Assembly: GCA_000720845.1 (NCBI GenBank) | Contig: JODU01000010.1 | Span: 124,001 to 188,000 of the forward strand | DNA length: 64,000 nt | Source: Kitasatospora aureofaciens | GTDB lineage: Bacteria > Actinomycetota > Actinomycetes > Streptomycetales > Streptomycetaceae | Reading direction: 5' to 3' | Part shown: positions 8,536-16,327 of the stretch, piece after piece | How positions within the stretch are numbered: position 1 is the stretch's first letter | How the letters are laid out: the number at the start of each line of letters is the position of its first letter | Notes under the pieces: generated by a model | What the model was told of the DNA's origin: nothing | Seen by the model: the letters and a program-made list of their open reading frames with translations, nothing else | Databases searched by the model: none | Position numbers and translations under genes: made by a program

Positions 8536-9452
8536 ACCTGACCATGCCGGTCCTGGTGGGCGCCGTCATCGGCCTGGGCGTCTACGCCCTGGTCCGCGCA
8601 CTGATGCCGAGCAGGCGCAGCCCGATCCAGCAGGTCGCCCGGATCGACGCGATGCGGGCGCGCGGAGCGGCGTACGAGTCGTCCCGCGCGGCGAAGGACA
8701 CCAGCCGTCTCGGTTCGCTGCGGGCCCAGGTCGGCGCACGGGTCGCCGAGCTGTACCTCCAGCAGGGCTGGGAGCAGCGCTCGCTGCGCGCGGACCTGGC
8801 GGTACTGGACCGCAGCTGGGAGAAGTTCCTGGCGACGAAGGCGCTGCTGGCCGCGGGCGGGCTGTTCTTCGGACCGTTGCTGTTCGCGATCGTCTGGACG
8901 CTGGGCTTCAACGACAGCCCGATCGTCCCGGTCTGGCTGGCCCTGCTCTGCGCGGTCGTCTTCTTCTTCCTCCCCGACCTGGAGGTCCGCAGGGACGCCG
9001 CAGAGAAGCGCCGTGACCTGCGGCGTGTGATCGGCGCCTATCTGGACCTGGTCTCCATGAGCCTGGCCGGCGGCCGCGGTCTGCCGGAGGCGCTGATGTC
9101 GGCGGCCGAGGTGTCGGACGGCTGGGCCACCCACCGCATCCGCAACGCGCTGGCCGACGCGCGCATCACCGGCATCAGCCAGTGGCAGGCGCTGGGCCAG
9201 CTCGGCGAGGATCTGGGCGTCGAGGAGCTCAAGGACCTCTCCGCATCCCTCGCCCTGGTGGCGGACGACGGCGCCAAGGTCCGCGAGTCCCTCGCCTCCC
9301 GCGCCGAGACCATGCGGCACCGCGAACTCTCCGAGATCGAGGGCAGCGCGGGTGAGAAGTCCCAGTCGATGCTCGTGGCCCAGCTCCTGCTGTGCGCCGG
9401 GTTCCTGGTGTTCCTGATCTACCCGGCGGCGATGAGGGTGTTCCAGGTGTGA
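8532..9452 (+). CDS. tadC: TadC-like inner-membrane platform protein (GspF family)
   Basis: The 306-residue product has an N-terminal membrane segment (about 5-22), a pair of segments near residues 115-155, a T2SSF domain with conserved GRGLPEAL and the KVRESLASRAETMRHRE helix, and a final segment ending at PAAMRVFQV. Those last features are typical of TadC. The ATG at 8532 overlaps the tadB stop, so the platform pair is translationally coupled. An 89-base gap follows before the pilin gene. Confidence 0.88.
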   Translation: MNLTMPVLVGAVIGLGVYALVRALMPSRRSPIQQVARIDAMRARGAAYESSRAAKDTSRLGSLRAQVGARVAELYLQQGWEQRSLRADLAVLDRSWEKFLATKALLAAGGLFFGPLLFAIVWTLGFNDSPIVPVWLALLCAVVFFFLPDLEVRRDAAEKRRDLRRVIGAYLDLVSMSLAGGRGLPEALMSAAEVSDGWATHRIRNALADARITGISQWQALGQLGEDLGVEELKDLSASLALVADDGAKVRESLASRAETMRHRELSEIEGSAGEKSQSMLVAQLLLCAGFLVFLIYPAAMRVFQV

Positions 9453-9541
9453 CGCAGCTTTCCCCGCCCCCGCCCCGGCCCCGAGCCCACAGCTCCGAGC
9501 CGCTTCGCTCCCCGAACTGATACGAGAGGACAGAACGCACC

Positions 9542-9802
9542 ATGAACGGACGGAACCTCCGCACCGGCACCACGGGCATCGTGCCCGTCGACTTCCTGAT
9601 CACCTTCCTGCGGGCCCGTGTGGACCGCGCCCGCTCCGGTGAACTGGACCGCGGCGCCTCCGCGGTCGAGTGGGTCATCATCTCCGCGGTCGTCGTCGCG
9701 ATCGTCGGTGTGGTGGCCGCCATCATCAACGCCGCGCTCAGCGACGGCGCCAACAAGGTCGGCGACTGCATCAAGGGCGCGGACGCGGGCAAGACCTGCT
9801 GA
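9542..9802 (+). CDS. flp: Flp-type pilin (major Tad pilus subunit candidate)
   Basis: The 86-residue prepilin has a long basic leader of about 38 residues ending in ELDRGASAVEW. A hydrophobic helix (VIISAVVVAIVGVVAAIINAAL) follows the glycine, with glutamate at +5. Cleavage after the Gly in DRG by the peptidase encoded at 23788-24531 would leave a mature pilin of about 47 residues. Two cysteines in the tail (DC...TC) may form a disulfide that caps the subunit. AGAGGA stands about 11 bases upstream. As the only short pilin in the operon it is the probable major subunit. Confidence 0.88.
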   Translation: MNGRNLRTGTTGIVPVDFLITFLRARVDRARSGELDRGASAVEWVIISAVVVAIVGVVAAIINAALSDGANKVGDCIKGADAGKTC

Positions 9803-9865
9803 CCGGCCGTACACGGGCTACACGGCTATACGGCTCTAGGGCCATACGGCGCTGACGGGGACGAC

Positions 9866-10375
9866 GTGACGGGACAGACGGGGACGAGGACGCCGGGCGC
9901 CGCGCGCGGCGTGCTCAGGGGCGTACACAGACGGGTGCGCCGCAGGGTGGATGCCGCGCGGGAGGCCGCGACCACCCGCGGCGACGACTCCGGCATGACC
10001 GCGATCGAGTTCGTGCTGCTCACTCCGGTCCTGTTCTTCATGATCTTCGCGACGGTGCAGTTCGGTCTGTACTTCTTCGCCGACCACGTGGCGCAGGCCG
10101 CGGCGCAGGCGGGCGCGCGCAAGGCCCGCGCGACGGCCGACGCCCAGCCCGGCGCGTGGCGGGGCGAGGCCCAGGACGTGGTCGACAGCTACATCCGCCA
10201 ACTCGGCCCGCAGCTGGTCCTGTCCCCCGACGTGAAGACGCTCCAGCCGGAGCAGAACACGGTCGGGGTGGAGATCACGGCCCGCATCCCCACGGTCTTC
10301 CCGGGCCTGGACCTGACGGTGCACGCGCAGTCGATGGGCCCGGTCGAGCGCTTCGTCCAGGAGGGGGGCAACTAG
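9866..10375 (+). CDS. tadE: TadE-like pseudopilin
   Basis: The 169-residue product has an unusually long basic leader (about 42 residues, many Arg) ending in DDSGMTAIEF, then a hydrophobic helix (VLLTPVLFFMIFATVQFGLYFF) and a soluble domain. TadE-like minor pilins are processed like Flp and assist pilus assembly. The GTG at 9866 is preceded by GACGGGGAC. It follows the pilin gene after 63 bases and abuts the next pseudopilin (TAG then ATG). Confidence 0.85.
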   Translation: MTGQTGTRTPGAARGVLRGVHRRVRRRVDAAREAATTRGDDSGMTAIEFVLLTPVLFFMIFATVQFGLYFFADHVAQAAAQAGARKARATADAQPGAWRGEAQDVVDSYIRQLGPQLVLSPDVKTLQPEQNTVGVEITARIPTVFPGLDLTVHAQSMGPVERFVQEGGN

Positions 10376-10810
10376 ATGAACCCCTTCCGGCCCATGGACG
10401 GCCGCCCGCGTCGTGACGACGCCGACCGGGGACTGTCCACCATCGAGGTGGTCATCCTGGCCCCCGTGATGATCCTCTTCATCCTCGTCCTGGTGGCCTT
10501 CGGCCAGCTGGTCGACGGCCGCGGCGCACTCGACGGCGCCGCCAGGGACGCGGCCCGCGCGGGCTCGATCCAGAAGGACCACGGTACGGCGATCGCGGAG
10601 GCCAAGAGGGCCGCCGAGGCGAACCTCGCGGACGTCTGCTCCGGCCCGGTCTCGGTCGTCCAGAAGAGCGCGGGCTTCGAACCGGACACCCTCTTCACGG
10701 TCGAGGTGAGCTGCGAGGTGCGCGGCCTGGCCTCGATCGGCCTGGACATCCCCACCACCCTGTCGGCGACCTTCAGTTCCCCGCTGGACCCGTACCGGAG
10801 GACGGCGTGA
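10376..10810 (+). CDS. TadE/TadF-like pseudopilin
   Basis: The 144-residue product has leader DDADRGLSTIEV with glutamate at +5 and a hydrophobic segment (VILAPVMILFILVLVAFGQL), then a soluble domain with two cysteines (VC...SC). The ATG follows directly on the tadE stop and the site GGAGGGGGG is inside tadE. It is the second minor pilin of the operon and overlaps the third by 4 bases (GTGA). Confidence 0.82.
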   Translation: MNPFRPMDGRPRRDDADRGLSTIEVVILAPVMILFILVLVAFGQLVDGRGALDGAARDAARAGSIQKDHGTAIAEAKRAAEANLADVCSGPVSVVQKSAGFEPDTLFTVEVSCEVRGLASIGLDIPTTLSATFSSPLDPYRRTA

Positions 10811-11268
10811 GATCCCAGGTACGCGAGTGGCTCGCGGACCGGCGCACCCGGCTGGACGACCGCGGCTCGGGAGCCGGCGCGGTCATCATCTTCGCGCTGG
10901 TCTTCCTCTCCCTGTCGGCCTTCGTCATCGACGGCGGCATGTCCATCTCCAAGCGGGAACGCGCCGCGGACATCGCCGAACAGGCGGCCCGCTACGCCGC
11001 CCAGGACATCGACCGCGAGGCCCTCTACGACGACGTGGGCGGCCCCGCCCCGATCAACTACGAGAACTGCAACGCCCGCGTCAAGGCCTTCGCCGCCGAG
11101 ATGGACATGACCGGCGCGGACATCGCCGCGACCCACTGCGTCACCGCCGACGCGGCCCAGGTGCAGGTCGAGGTCCAGCTCACGTACTCCCCGGTCTTCA
11201 CCGGCATGTTCTACGGCGGCGACGTGGTGGTCCACGGCCAGGCGGTGGCGGAGAACGAGGTGGGGTGA
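10807..11268 (+). CDS. TadG-like pseudopilin
   Basis: The 153-residue product begins with an Arg-rich leader and DDRGSGAGAVIIFALVF, then continues past a single membrane helix into MSISKRERAADIAEQAARYAAQD, the helix typical of the TadG N-terminal Flp domain. The long C-terminal von Willebrand-like domain of proteobacterial TadG is absent. Two cysteines (NC and HC) sit in the soluble part. The start overlaps the upstream gene (GTGA) and the end overlaps the next gene in the same way. Its last codons (AVAENEVG) are repeated as DNA at 11875-11904. Confidence 0.8.
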   Translation: MRSQVREWLADRRTRLDDRGSGAGAVIIFALVFLSLSAFVIDGGMSISKRERAADIAEQAARYAAQDIDREALYDDVGGPAPINYENCNARVKAFAAEMDMTGADIAATHCVTADAAQVQVEVQLTYSPVFTGMFYGGDVVVHGQAVAENEVG

Positions 11269-11270
11269 GC
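11241..11270 (+). repeat. Direct repeat copy 1 (3' end of tadG)
   Basis: This 30-base segment covers the final codons and stop of the TadG-like gene and the start of the next gene. It matches 11875-11904 at 29 of 30 positions (G/A difference at the fifth base of the last ten). The two copies are 634 bases apart in the same orientation. Confidence 0.9.
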
Positions 11271-11840
11271 CCCGCGGCCGGGCCGGGTGAGCGCGAGCCT
11301 CCGTTCCCCGTCGCGGGGACGATCGACCTCGACTACTGGGCCCGGCACCAGGCCGGGGAACTGGTCGAACGGTACGCACGCGACGGCGAGAAGGGCAACG
11401 CCCGTCTCCTGGCCCGCAACCTCAAGCGCGCCGCGGCCGACAGCCGTACCCGCGAGCCCCTGGGCGCCTTCGGCTGGTACCTCAGCGGCCACCGGACGGT
11501 GGCGGCCGTCCTCGAACTCGACGCGATCCACCCGGACGCCACGTTCCCGGAGGTCACCCTCCCGCTCCTCACCGAGGACATGACGGCGGGGGACTTCGGC
11601 GAACCCGACGTCCGCGAGGTGGGCCTCCCCCGGGGCGACGCGGTCCGCATCCGCCAGAACATCATCGAGGAGAGGAAACGCCTCCTCGGTCCCCGCCCGG
11701 TCGTCCACACCCTCTTCTACGCCGTCCGCCCCGCGACGACGGACGCGGCCATCACCCTCCTGGTCTCCTGGACGGAACCGGTCCTGGACGAGCCGCTGGA
11801 AAGCATCGTGGACACCATCGCGGGGACGCTGCACCTGTGA
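11265..11840 (+). CDS. Uncharacterised protein at the end of the Tad operon
   Basis: The 191-residue product is soluble with no signal or membrane segment. It starts at GTG 11265, overlapping the tadG stop by 4 bases, so it is translated with the pilus genes. Segments such as DYWARHQAGELVERYARDG and a C-terminal VHTLFYAVRP...LVSWTEP strand-rich part suggest a mixed alpha/beta fold, but I recognise no family. It lies wholly between two copies of a 30-base direct repeat and could be lost by recombination between them without damaging tadG. A role in pilus regulation or substrate handling is only a guess from position. Confidence 0.7.
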   Translation: MSPAAGPGEREPPFPVAGTIDLDYWARHQAGELVERYARDGEKGNARLLARNLKRAAADSRTREPLGAFGWYLSGHRTVAAVLELDAIHPDATFPEVTLPLLTEDMTAGDFGEPDVREVGLPRGDAVRIRQNIIEERKRLLGPRPVVHTLFYAVRPATTDAAITLLVSWTEPVLDEPLESIVDTIAGTLHL

Positions 11841-11874
11841 CCCGAAAGGCCGGCGGGCGCCGCCTGCCGACCCG

Positions 11875-11904
11875 GGCGGTGGCGGAGAACGAGGTGGGAT
11901 GAGC
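11875..11904 (+). repeat. Direct repeat copy 2 (displaced tadG tail)
   Basis: This is a near-identical copy (29/30) of 11241-11270 lying in the non-coding gap after the last Tad gene. It contains the tadG-like ending followed by ATGAGC, where the first copy has GTGAGC. An ATG frame opened by it stops after about 30 codons and is not a plausible gene. Confidence 0.9.
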
Positions 11905-11921
11905 GGGCGTGGCGGCGCCGT

Positions 11922-12389
11922 TCAGCCCATAGGGATCCCGAGATCCCGCGTAAGAATCTCGACGAGCCTGCTCTCCGGGACCTCCGGGGGTCGGTAGTCC
12001 AGCTCTCTGGCACGCTTGACGAAGTCTCCAGGCAGGACCAGGTGATACTTGTCCACGTAATACGCGAGATCGTCGCGCCAGAGCCAGACACCGTCCGTGA
12101 GGAGCGAGCCGGCGCTCACCAGGGTCGGCCCTTCGGGATCCAGCACGTCGGCCTGCGCGCCCATCTCCGACCAGATCGCGGAGCCTCGCCGGAGGTAGGC
12201 GACGAGTCGGCGCTCGTCGTTGTCCGCAGACGATCTGACCGCGTCTTCGATGGTGCCGTCGGTGGGGAACCCCCAGCCGGGTGAGAGCTCGTCGAAGAAC
12301 CCGACGGCCCGGACCGTACGTGACGTCCGGGCGCCCTCAGTCGGGGATAGGGATGCTCTCGGCCCGTGCGATGTCCAGTGCTCGTTCAA
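11922..12389 (-). CDS. Toxin-cassette small protein, related to its upstream neighbour
   Basis: The 155-residue soluble product has a WLWRDDLAYYV segment and a C-terminal PEVPE...ILTRDLGIPMG that parallel WTLAWSDHV and PEVSV...ARAESIPIPD in the protein at 12337-12711, so the two look like diverged paralogs. The start is TTG 12389, overlapping the upstream gene by 53 bases. It is supported by a perfect GGAGGT five bases before it, and no in-frame ATG or GTG serves. It is the last gene of the minus-strand type VII toxin cassette. Immunity or adaptor roles are possible, but no family is recognised. Confidence 0.6.
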   Translation of the reverse strand: MNEHWTSHGPRASLSPTEGARTSRTVRAVGFFDELSPGWGFPTDGTIEDAVRSSADNDERRLVAYLRRGSAIWSEMGAQADVLDPEGPTLVSAGSLLTDGVWLWRDDLAYYVDKYHLVLPGDFVKRARELDYRPPEVPESRLVEILTRDLGIPMG

Positions 12390-12711
12390 CGCTGACCTCC
12401 GGTGCCGAGAAACGAAGCGAGACGGCGTGCCGGACGAAGGCCGGTGGCGGCGCCACGCGGTGCTGTCTGACGTGGTCCGACCAGGCGAGGGTCCAGACCC
12501 AGCGTCCGTCGGTCATGACCCCCACGCGTGTCCGCATACGTGCCGAGTCGGAGAACGGATCCGGCAGCGTGCCCGGTGAGATCAGTACGGGTTCGGCTTC
12601 TTCCAAGAACCTGGCCAAGGGCTCGGCCAGCTCGCTGGGGAGCGTGCCGGAAGCGAAGTCGTCCTCCAACTGTGGCTCGCCGACGAGATGAGGCACGGGA
12701 ACCCTGGCCAT
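12337..12711 (-). CDS. Toxin-cassette small protein, paralog of the downstream gene
   Basis: The 124-residue soluble product has an acidic N-terminal half and a conserved core RWVWTLAWSDHVRQH followed by FVRHAVSLRF and a C-terminal helix. It starts 3 bases after the stop of the WXG-like gene, so translation is probably coupled. It resembles the protein encoded immediately downstream. Pairs of small paralogous genes next to polymorphic toxins often encode immunity proteins, but that is inference from context. Confidence 0.6.
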   Translation of the reverse strand: MARVPVPHLVGEPQLEDDFASGTLPSELAEPLARFLEEAEPVLISPGTLPDPFSDSARMRTRVGVMTDGRWVWTLAWSDHVRQHRVAPPPAFVRHAVSLRFSAPEVSVERALDIARAESIPIPD

Positions 12712-12714
12712 CCG

Positions 12715-13056
12715 CTACTTGTCGCCGCCCTTACCGCCCTTGCCGCCCCGCTTGTCCTCCGTCTTCACGGCGTCGTTGACCTTCTTGGTGAGATCGTCGT
12801 CGAGCTTCTTGAACTCGCGGACCACGGCGTCCGACATGCTGGCGAGGGCGTCGAGCTGCTGGGTGATGTCCTCGCGGCCGTCCTCCCAGTTGGACTCGAA
12901 GTCGCCGAGGGCGTCGTTGACGCTGCCGTCGCCGATGTCGTCCTTGTAGGACTCGAAGAGCTTCTTCGTGTGGTTCAGCCGCGTCTTGAGGGACCGCAGC
13001 CGGCGCCCGTAGTCCTCCAGCTCGGTCAACGGCAGTGCGAGGTCGCTCTTGCCCAT
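12715..13056 (-). CDS. WXG100-like helical protein (type VII secretion substrate or partner)
   Basis: The 113-residue product is predicted to be almost entirely helical, with a central turn D-F-E-S-N-W-E-D-G (residues about 52-60) between two charged amphipathic helices, and ends in a Gly/Lys tail. This is the layout of WXG100 proteins that travel through type VII secretion, here with W-x2-G in place of W-x-G, as in the protein at 21-326. It is encoded in the same operon as a protein with a type VII signal domain (14462-16048), so it may be that toxin's secretion partner. The ribosome site GAGAGGA is about 11 bases upstream. Confidence 0.7.
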   Translation of the reverse strand: MGKSDLALPLTELEDYGRRLRSLKTRLNHTKKLFESYKDDIGDGSVNDALGDFESNWEDGREDITQQLDALASMSDAVVREFKKLDDDLTKKVNDAVKTEDKRGGKGGKGGDK

Positions 13057-13078
13057 GGCCCGAAGTCCTCTCTGCGGG

Positions 13079-13702
13079 TCAGACGAAACGGAACGTGCCG
13101 GTCACAGCGTCGAAGATGTCGTGGAACGCCTCGGCGAGATCCAGCACCGGGCTGGCTCCGGAGACGAGGACGACCTGGTCGGTGGTTCCCGGGACGGGGA
13201 TGTACGTCTGCGTCAGCACCATACGAAGGGTACGGCTGTCGCCCGGCGCCACGGGCACGTCCTCCACGCCGAACGTCCGCGCGGCCGACCCCACTTCGGG
13301 AATCTCGACGGTCGTCACCTCGCGCCAGGCGTCCCCTTCCCGCCGCGCGGTGATCGTCCGCAGGCTGTCGGCGATGGCCCGGGGATCGGTGGACAGGGCG
13401 ACTCCCTCCTTGTTCTTGGCGCCGAGAACGGAGATGGTGACGGTCGCGGCGAGCGGCACACCGTCGAAGTTCTCGGCCATGCAGCCCAGGTACAGAGCAC
13501 CGGAGTCGTGAGCGTCCTTGGCCATCTTCCGCAGCATGGCGGTCAGATCGGCGCGGTACGGCGCCAGCTCGGGCGTCTCATCGAGACGTTCATCCACCAA
13601 GGCACGGATCGTCGCCTCCCGGCCTTCGGGACGGATGTCGAACTCCCACCACGATTCCGGGACTGAAAGGGATACACCAAGGGGCGTGGAACGTGTGGAC
13701 AT
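13079..13702 (-). CDS. Uncharacterised protein of a type VII toxin cassette
   Basis: The 207-residue soluble product opens with MSTRSTPLGVSLSVPESWWEFD and has mixed alpha/beta character with no cysteine cluster beyond a single CMAENFDG. The start shares one base with the stop of the upstream gene (TGATG), so the genes are co-translated. The SVPESWWEFD start and an LVDERLDETPE helix recall small proteins found beside WXG100 genes in actinobacteria, which makes a chaperone or secretion-adaptor role possible. I cannot assign a domain. Confidence 0.65.
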   Translation of the reverse strand: MSTRSTPLGVSLSVPESWWEFDIRPEGREATIRALVDERLDETPELAPYRADLTAMLRKMAKDAHDSGALYLGCMAENFDGVPLAATVTISVLGAKNKEGVALSTDPRAIADSLRTITARREGDAWREVTTVEIPEVGSAARTFGVEDVPVAPGDSRTLRMVLTQTYIPVPGTTDQVVLVSGASPVLDLAEAFHDIFDAVTGTFRFV

Positions 13703-14385
13703 CAGGCCTCGTCGTCGTAACTTACCGGGGTGTAATCCTGAACGTACTCCGTGAGGAATGCGACCGCTTCACGAGGTAGGCGCAACGGTGCGCGCGCCAC
13801 GTACTCGAGGAGCAGTTTCGGGGGGTAGTAGTCGACCGCTTCGTATTCCACGACGTCCGGCTCGTAGCGATCCGCCACGCCCAGGACGGACAGCAGGGAC
13901 GCAAGGCTCAACTCCCTGACATCGCTGCCAAGGTCGACCGGAAGACGGTACGGGACGACGTCCGAGGAAGATCGGAGATCGGCGCCGCGGGCGAGTTCCG
14001 TAATGTCGTCCAGGCGTAGACGGAACCACGGCCCGTTGCGTTTCACCACCATCCAGCGATCGGCAACGCCGCTCTGGAACACGCAGCATTCGGTGCCGGA
14101 AAAGATTTCCGTCATTCCCAGGCCCATCCTGGTGAGTGGAGGAAGAGAGCCGTCCAGGCTCTCAATCTCTTCATGACCGGCGCGCAGCATACGGGTGAAC
14201 TCGTCGAAGAAGAGCCCGTTTCGATCGGACTCCGACAGGCAGGAGAAGTGGAGGTTTCCGTCGAGGAAGGACGGTTTCGGGGCCCATGGATCCCGCAGCA
14301 GGCGGTACCCGGCGACACTGTCGCACTGTCCCGTGATGAGTGGAGCCGGAGCACCACAGATCTGGCACTCATTCACGTCTGGCAT
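13702..14385 (-). CDS. Candidate immunity protein beside the type VII toxin
   Basis: The 227-residue soluble product starts with a small zinc-binding-like motif (CQICGAPAPL, then GQC and FSC), followed by an alpha/beta region and a C-terminal helical region rich in Asp/Glu/Tyr. I chose ATG 14385, which has ACAGGCG upstream; the earlier in-frame start at 14499 would overlap the toxin gene and adds an unconserved-looking tail. It is encoded 76 bases after the toxin gene, where immunity genes usually lie. That role is inferred from position only; the cysteines could equally mark a nucleic-acid-binding knuckle. Confidence 0.6.
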   Translation of the reverse strand: MPDVNECQICGAPAPLITGQCDSVAGYRLLRDPWAPKPSFLDGNLHFSCLSESDRNGLFFDEFTRMLRAGHEEIESLDGSLPPLTRMGLGMTEIFSGTECCVFQSGVADRWMVVKRNGPWFRLRLDDITELARGADLRSSSDVVPYRLPVDLGSDVRELSLASLLSVLGVADRYEPDVVEYEAVDYYPPKLLLEYVARAPLRLPREAVAFLTEYVQDYTPVSYDDEA

Positions 14386-14461
14386 ATTGATCGCCTGTCG
14401 GTCCGGGTTAGGGTCACTTGAATCGCAGCGGAAGGTGGGCGGTGCGTCGATTCTTCTGTCA

Positions 14462-16048
14462 TCATAGGCCGGTGACTGGGACGATTCCGCCGCGCTCACT
14501 GATGGGGCCGCCTGGAGGGTAAGTGCCCGGAGGTAATTCCAGAACGCCGGTGTTGTCGAAGAACCGGACTTGCCCGTCGCGGCTGATGACCGCTTCCATA
14601 TGCGGGGTCCTCTTGTTGTCCAGGTCGCGGCTCATACTGTTCTTCATGCCGCGCGCGGCTTCCATCTCGTCAGGCGGCCCGGGCAAGCGGTCTTCGGGGT
14701 GCGTGTGCACGGTGAACTTGTAGCCTTCGTCGCGCAGTTCCTTCGGGACGATCGTCGTTACCTCGTCCCCCTGGAAGAGACGCATCTGACCCGATGGGTT
14801 CTGTACGACCGCGTGCTCCACTCCGTGGAACTGCTGAAGTTCGGACATATGGGATATGTTGACTTCGTTGGGAGAGATGCGAACGGGCCCTTTGGTCAGA
14901 TCCCTTGCCAATTGCCGTGCTTTGGGGGTGAGCGCCCGGTAGGGAATCGTGCCGCCGAAGAGGCGGGTAGAACCCTTGAACGGGCGGTAGATGCCGCGTA
15001 GGCCTTCTCCCGACCTCAGCTGCTGGACTTTCTTGAGCAGCCCTCCACCGATGCCCTTCATGAACCCGGTGCCCAGGGCCCGCAGGCCGCCCGCCTTCCA
15101 CAGCTTGCCGAGCTTGGCGAGGCTGGTGAAGCCCTTGGTGGCGGGTATGCAGTCCAAGGCGGCCCATAGGAGATCGCCCCAGCCTGCCTCCCCTTTGATG
15201 ACTTTTCTTATCGTGTCCGCCATCACGACGAGTGCCGCAGCGAAGACCAACCAGCCCAACGGGCCGCCCACGATCATCACGACGATGCCGACGATCGTCA
15301 CGACCCACTTGCATACGGTGACGATCTCGTCCCAGTGGTCGGAGACCCAGTCGCCGATCTCCTCCCACCAGTGCCGGTTCGGGATACCGGCGTCGGAGGC
15401 CTCCCGGAGCTTGGTCACGGTCCGGCGTGCGGCCTCCTCGCGCAGCCCCTTCGCCTGACCGGCGAGCTTCTTGGCCGCGTCCAGGGCGCTCTGAGCACTC
15501 TCGACGTTCCGCTCCGCCGCCGCCTGGCGGGCCTTCGCGTGCTGGGCGTCACGCGTGGCGCGGCGGACGTCGGCCTCGTCGGGCTTGGGGACGTCGTTGC
15601 CGCCGTTCTTGGCAGGGTCGTACGAGTCGGTCTTCTCGGTCGCCCTGCGCACCCAGTCCTCGGCACCGGTCAGTGCGGTCTGCGCGGTGGTGAGTTCCTC
15701 GCGGGCCTTGCGGCCGTCGCGCAGCGCCTTGTCGGCCTTGTCCTGGGCATCCTGGAGATCGGGCCAGAAGGTGGCCAGCGCGTCGCCCGCCAGGTTGTAC
15801 GACTTCTTCAGCTTGCGCAGCTTCTTCGGGGCGTCCTCGAACTCCTCGGCGAACACCTCCGCCGTCTTGCCCGCCCAGGAGAGGATCTCCTCCTCCTTGG
15901 CGATGCCCTTCAGGTCGCGCAGGACGTCGGACACGTCGTCGGCGAAGTCGTGCAGCGTACCGGCGAGTTTGCGAATGCGGTCCGGATCGCCCGGAGTCGG
16001 GTCCTTGTCCAGGTCGAGTACGTACCAGTCCGCCGGCCTGTGCGACAC
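14462..16048 (-). CDS. Type VII-secreted polymorphic toxin with JAMM-like C-terminal motif
   Basis: The 528-residue product has the layout of an actinobacterial polymorphic toxin. Residues 5-115 resemble the T7SS signal domain (PADWYVLDLD, PGDPDRIR, then WAGKTAEVFAEEF). Residues 120-215 form a long coiled coil. Residues 240-285 hold one or two membrane segments and a pretoxin linker (WAALDCIPATKG). Residues about 390-528 form the variable toxin domain. The latter contains VEHAVV and VHTHPEDRLPGPPD: H-x-H-P followed by x-x-D resembles a JAMM/MPN metal site with one fewer residue than usual and glycine in place of serine. The catalytic class is therefore a hypothesis. It heads the minus-strand cassette that runs to 11922. 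Confidence 0.75.
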   Translation of the reverse strand: MSHRPADWYVLDLDKDPTPGDPDRIRKLAGTLHDFADDVSDVLRDLKGIAKEEEILSWAGKTAEVFAEEFEDAPKKLRKLKKSYNLAGDALATFWPDLQDAQDKADKALRDGRKAREELTTAQTALTGAEDWVRRATEKTDSYDPAKNGGNDVPKPDEADVRRATRDAQHAKARQAAAERNVESAQSALDAAKKLAGQAKGLREEAARRTVTKLREASDAGIPNRHWWEEIGDWVSDHWDEIVTVCKWVVTIVGIVVMIVGGPLGWLVFAAALVVMADTIRKVIKGEAGWGDLLWAALDCIPATKGFTSLAKLGKLWKAGGLRALGTGFMKGIGGGLLKKVQQLRSGEGLRGIYRPFKGSTRLFGGTIPYRALTPKARQLARDLTKGPVRISPNEVNISHMSELQQFHGVEHAVVQNPSGQMRLFQGDEVTTIVPKELRDEGYKFTVHTHPEDRLPGPPDEMEAARGMKNSMSRDLDNKRTPHMEAVISRDGQVRFFDNTGVLELPPGTYPPGGPISERGGIVPVTGL

Positions 16049-16127
16049 CGTGTTTCTCCCCCGTGCACGTGCGATGCCCTCGCTTGGAACGCGCGTATGA
16101 ATTTATCGCACCCGAGCGTGCGCCCGG

Positions 16128-16319
16128 TCAGACAGTGGTCGTCTTGAAGCTCTGGACCAGGGCGATGAAAGAGCGGGACGGAACGGTAAGTGTGCCTTGG
16201 GACGGGTCCTTCGAGTCGCGTATGGCTATGCGGTCGGGGAGCAGCGCAATCTCGACGCAGGTATCGCCTTCTCCGCCGCCCGAGAAGGAGGACTTGCGCC
16301 AGTTCTGCGGCTCGGTCAT
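16128..16319 (-). CDS. DUF397 small protein
   Basis: The 63-residue product matches the DUF397 pattern: NWRKSSFSGG near the start, C-VE, then IAIRDSKDP and a C-terminal F-x2-L helix. These proteins accompany XRE/DUF5753 regulators in the WhiJ-type sets of streptomycetes. ATG 16319 has GGAG five bases upstream; GTG 16331, overlapping the regulator stop (GTGA), is an alternative. It is co-transcribed with the regulator gene at 16328-17179. Confidence 0.88.
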   Translation of the reverse strand: MTEPQNWRKSSFSGGGEGDTCVEIALLPDRIAIRDSKDPSQGTLTVPSRSFIALVQSFKTTTV

Positions 16320-16327
16320 GGTTCTCC

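Noticed and set aside
9803..9865. Short tandem CACGG/TACGG-like repeats between pilin and tadE
   Set aside because: Small imperfect repeats only; an attenuator between pilin and minor pilins is possible, but no stable hairpin could be defined.
11899..11990. Short ATG frame starting at the second 30-bp repeat
   Set aside because: It stops after about 30 codons and runs antisense to a better supported gene; the ATG is a leftover of the repeat.
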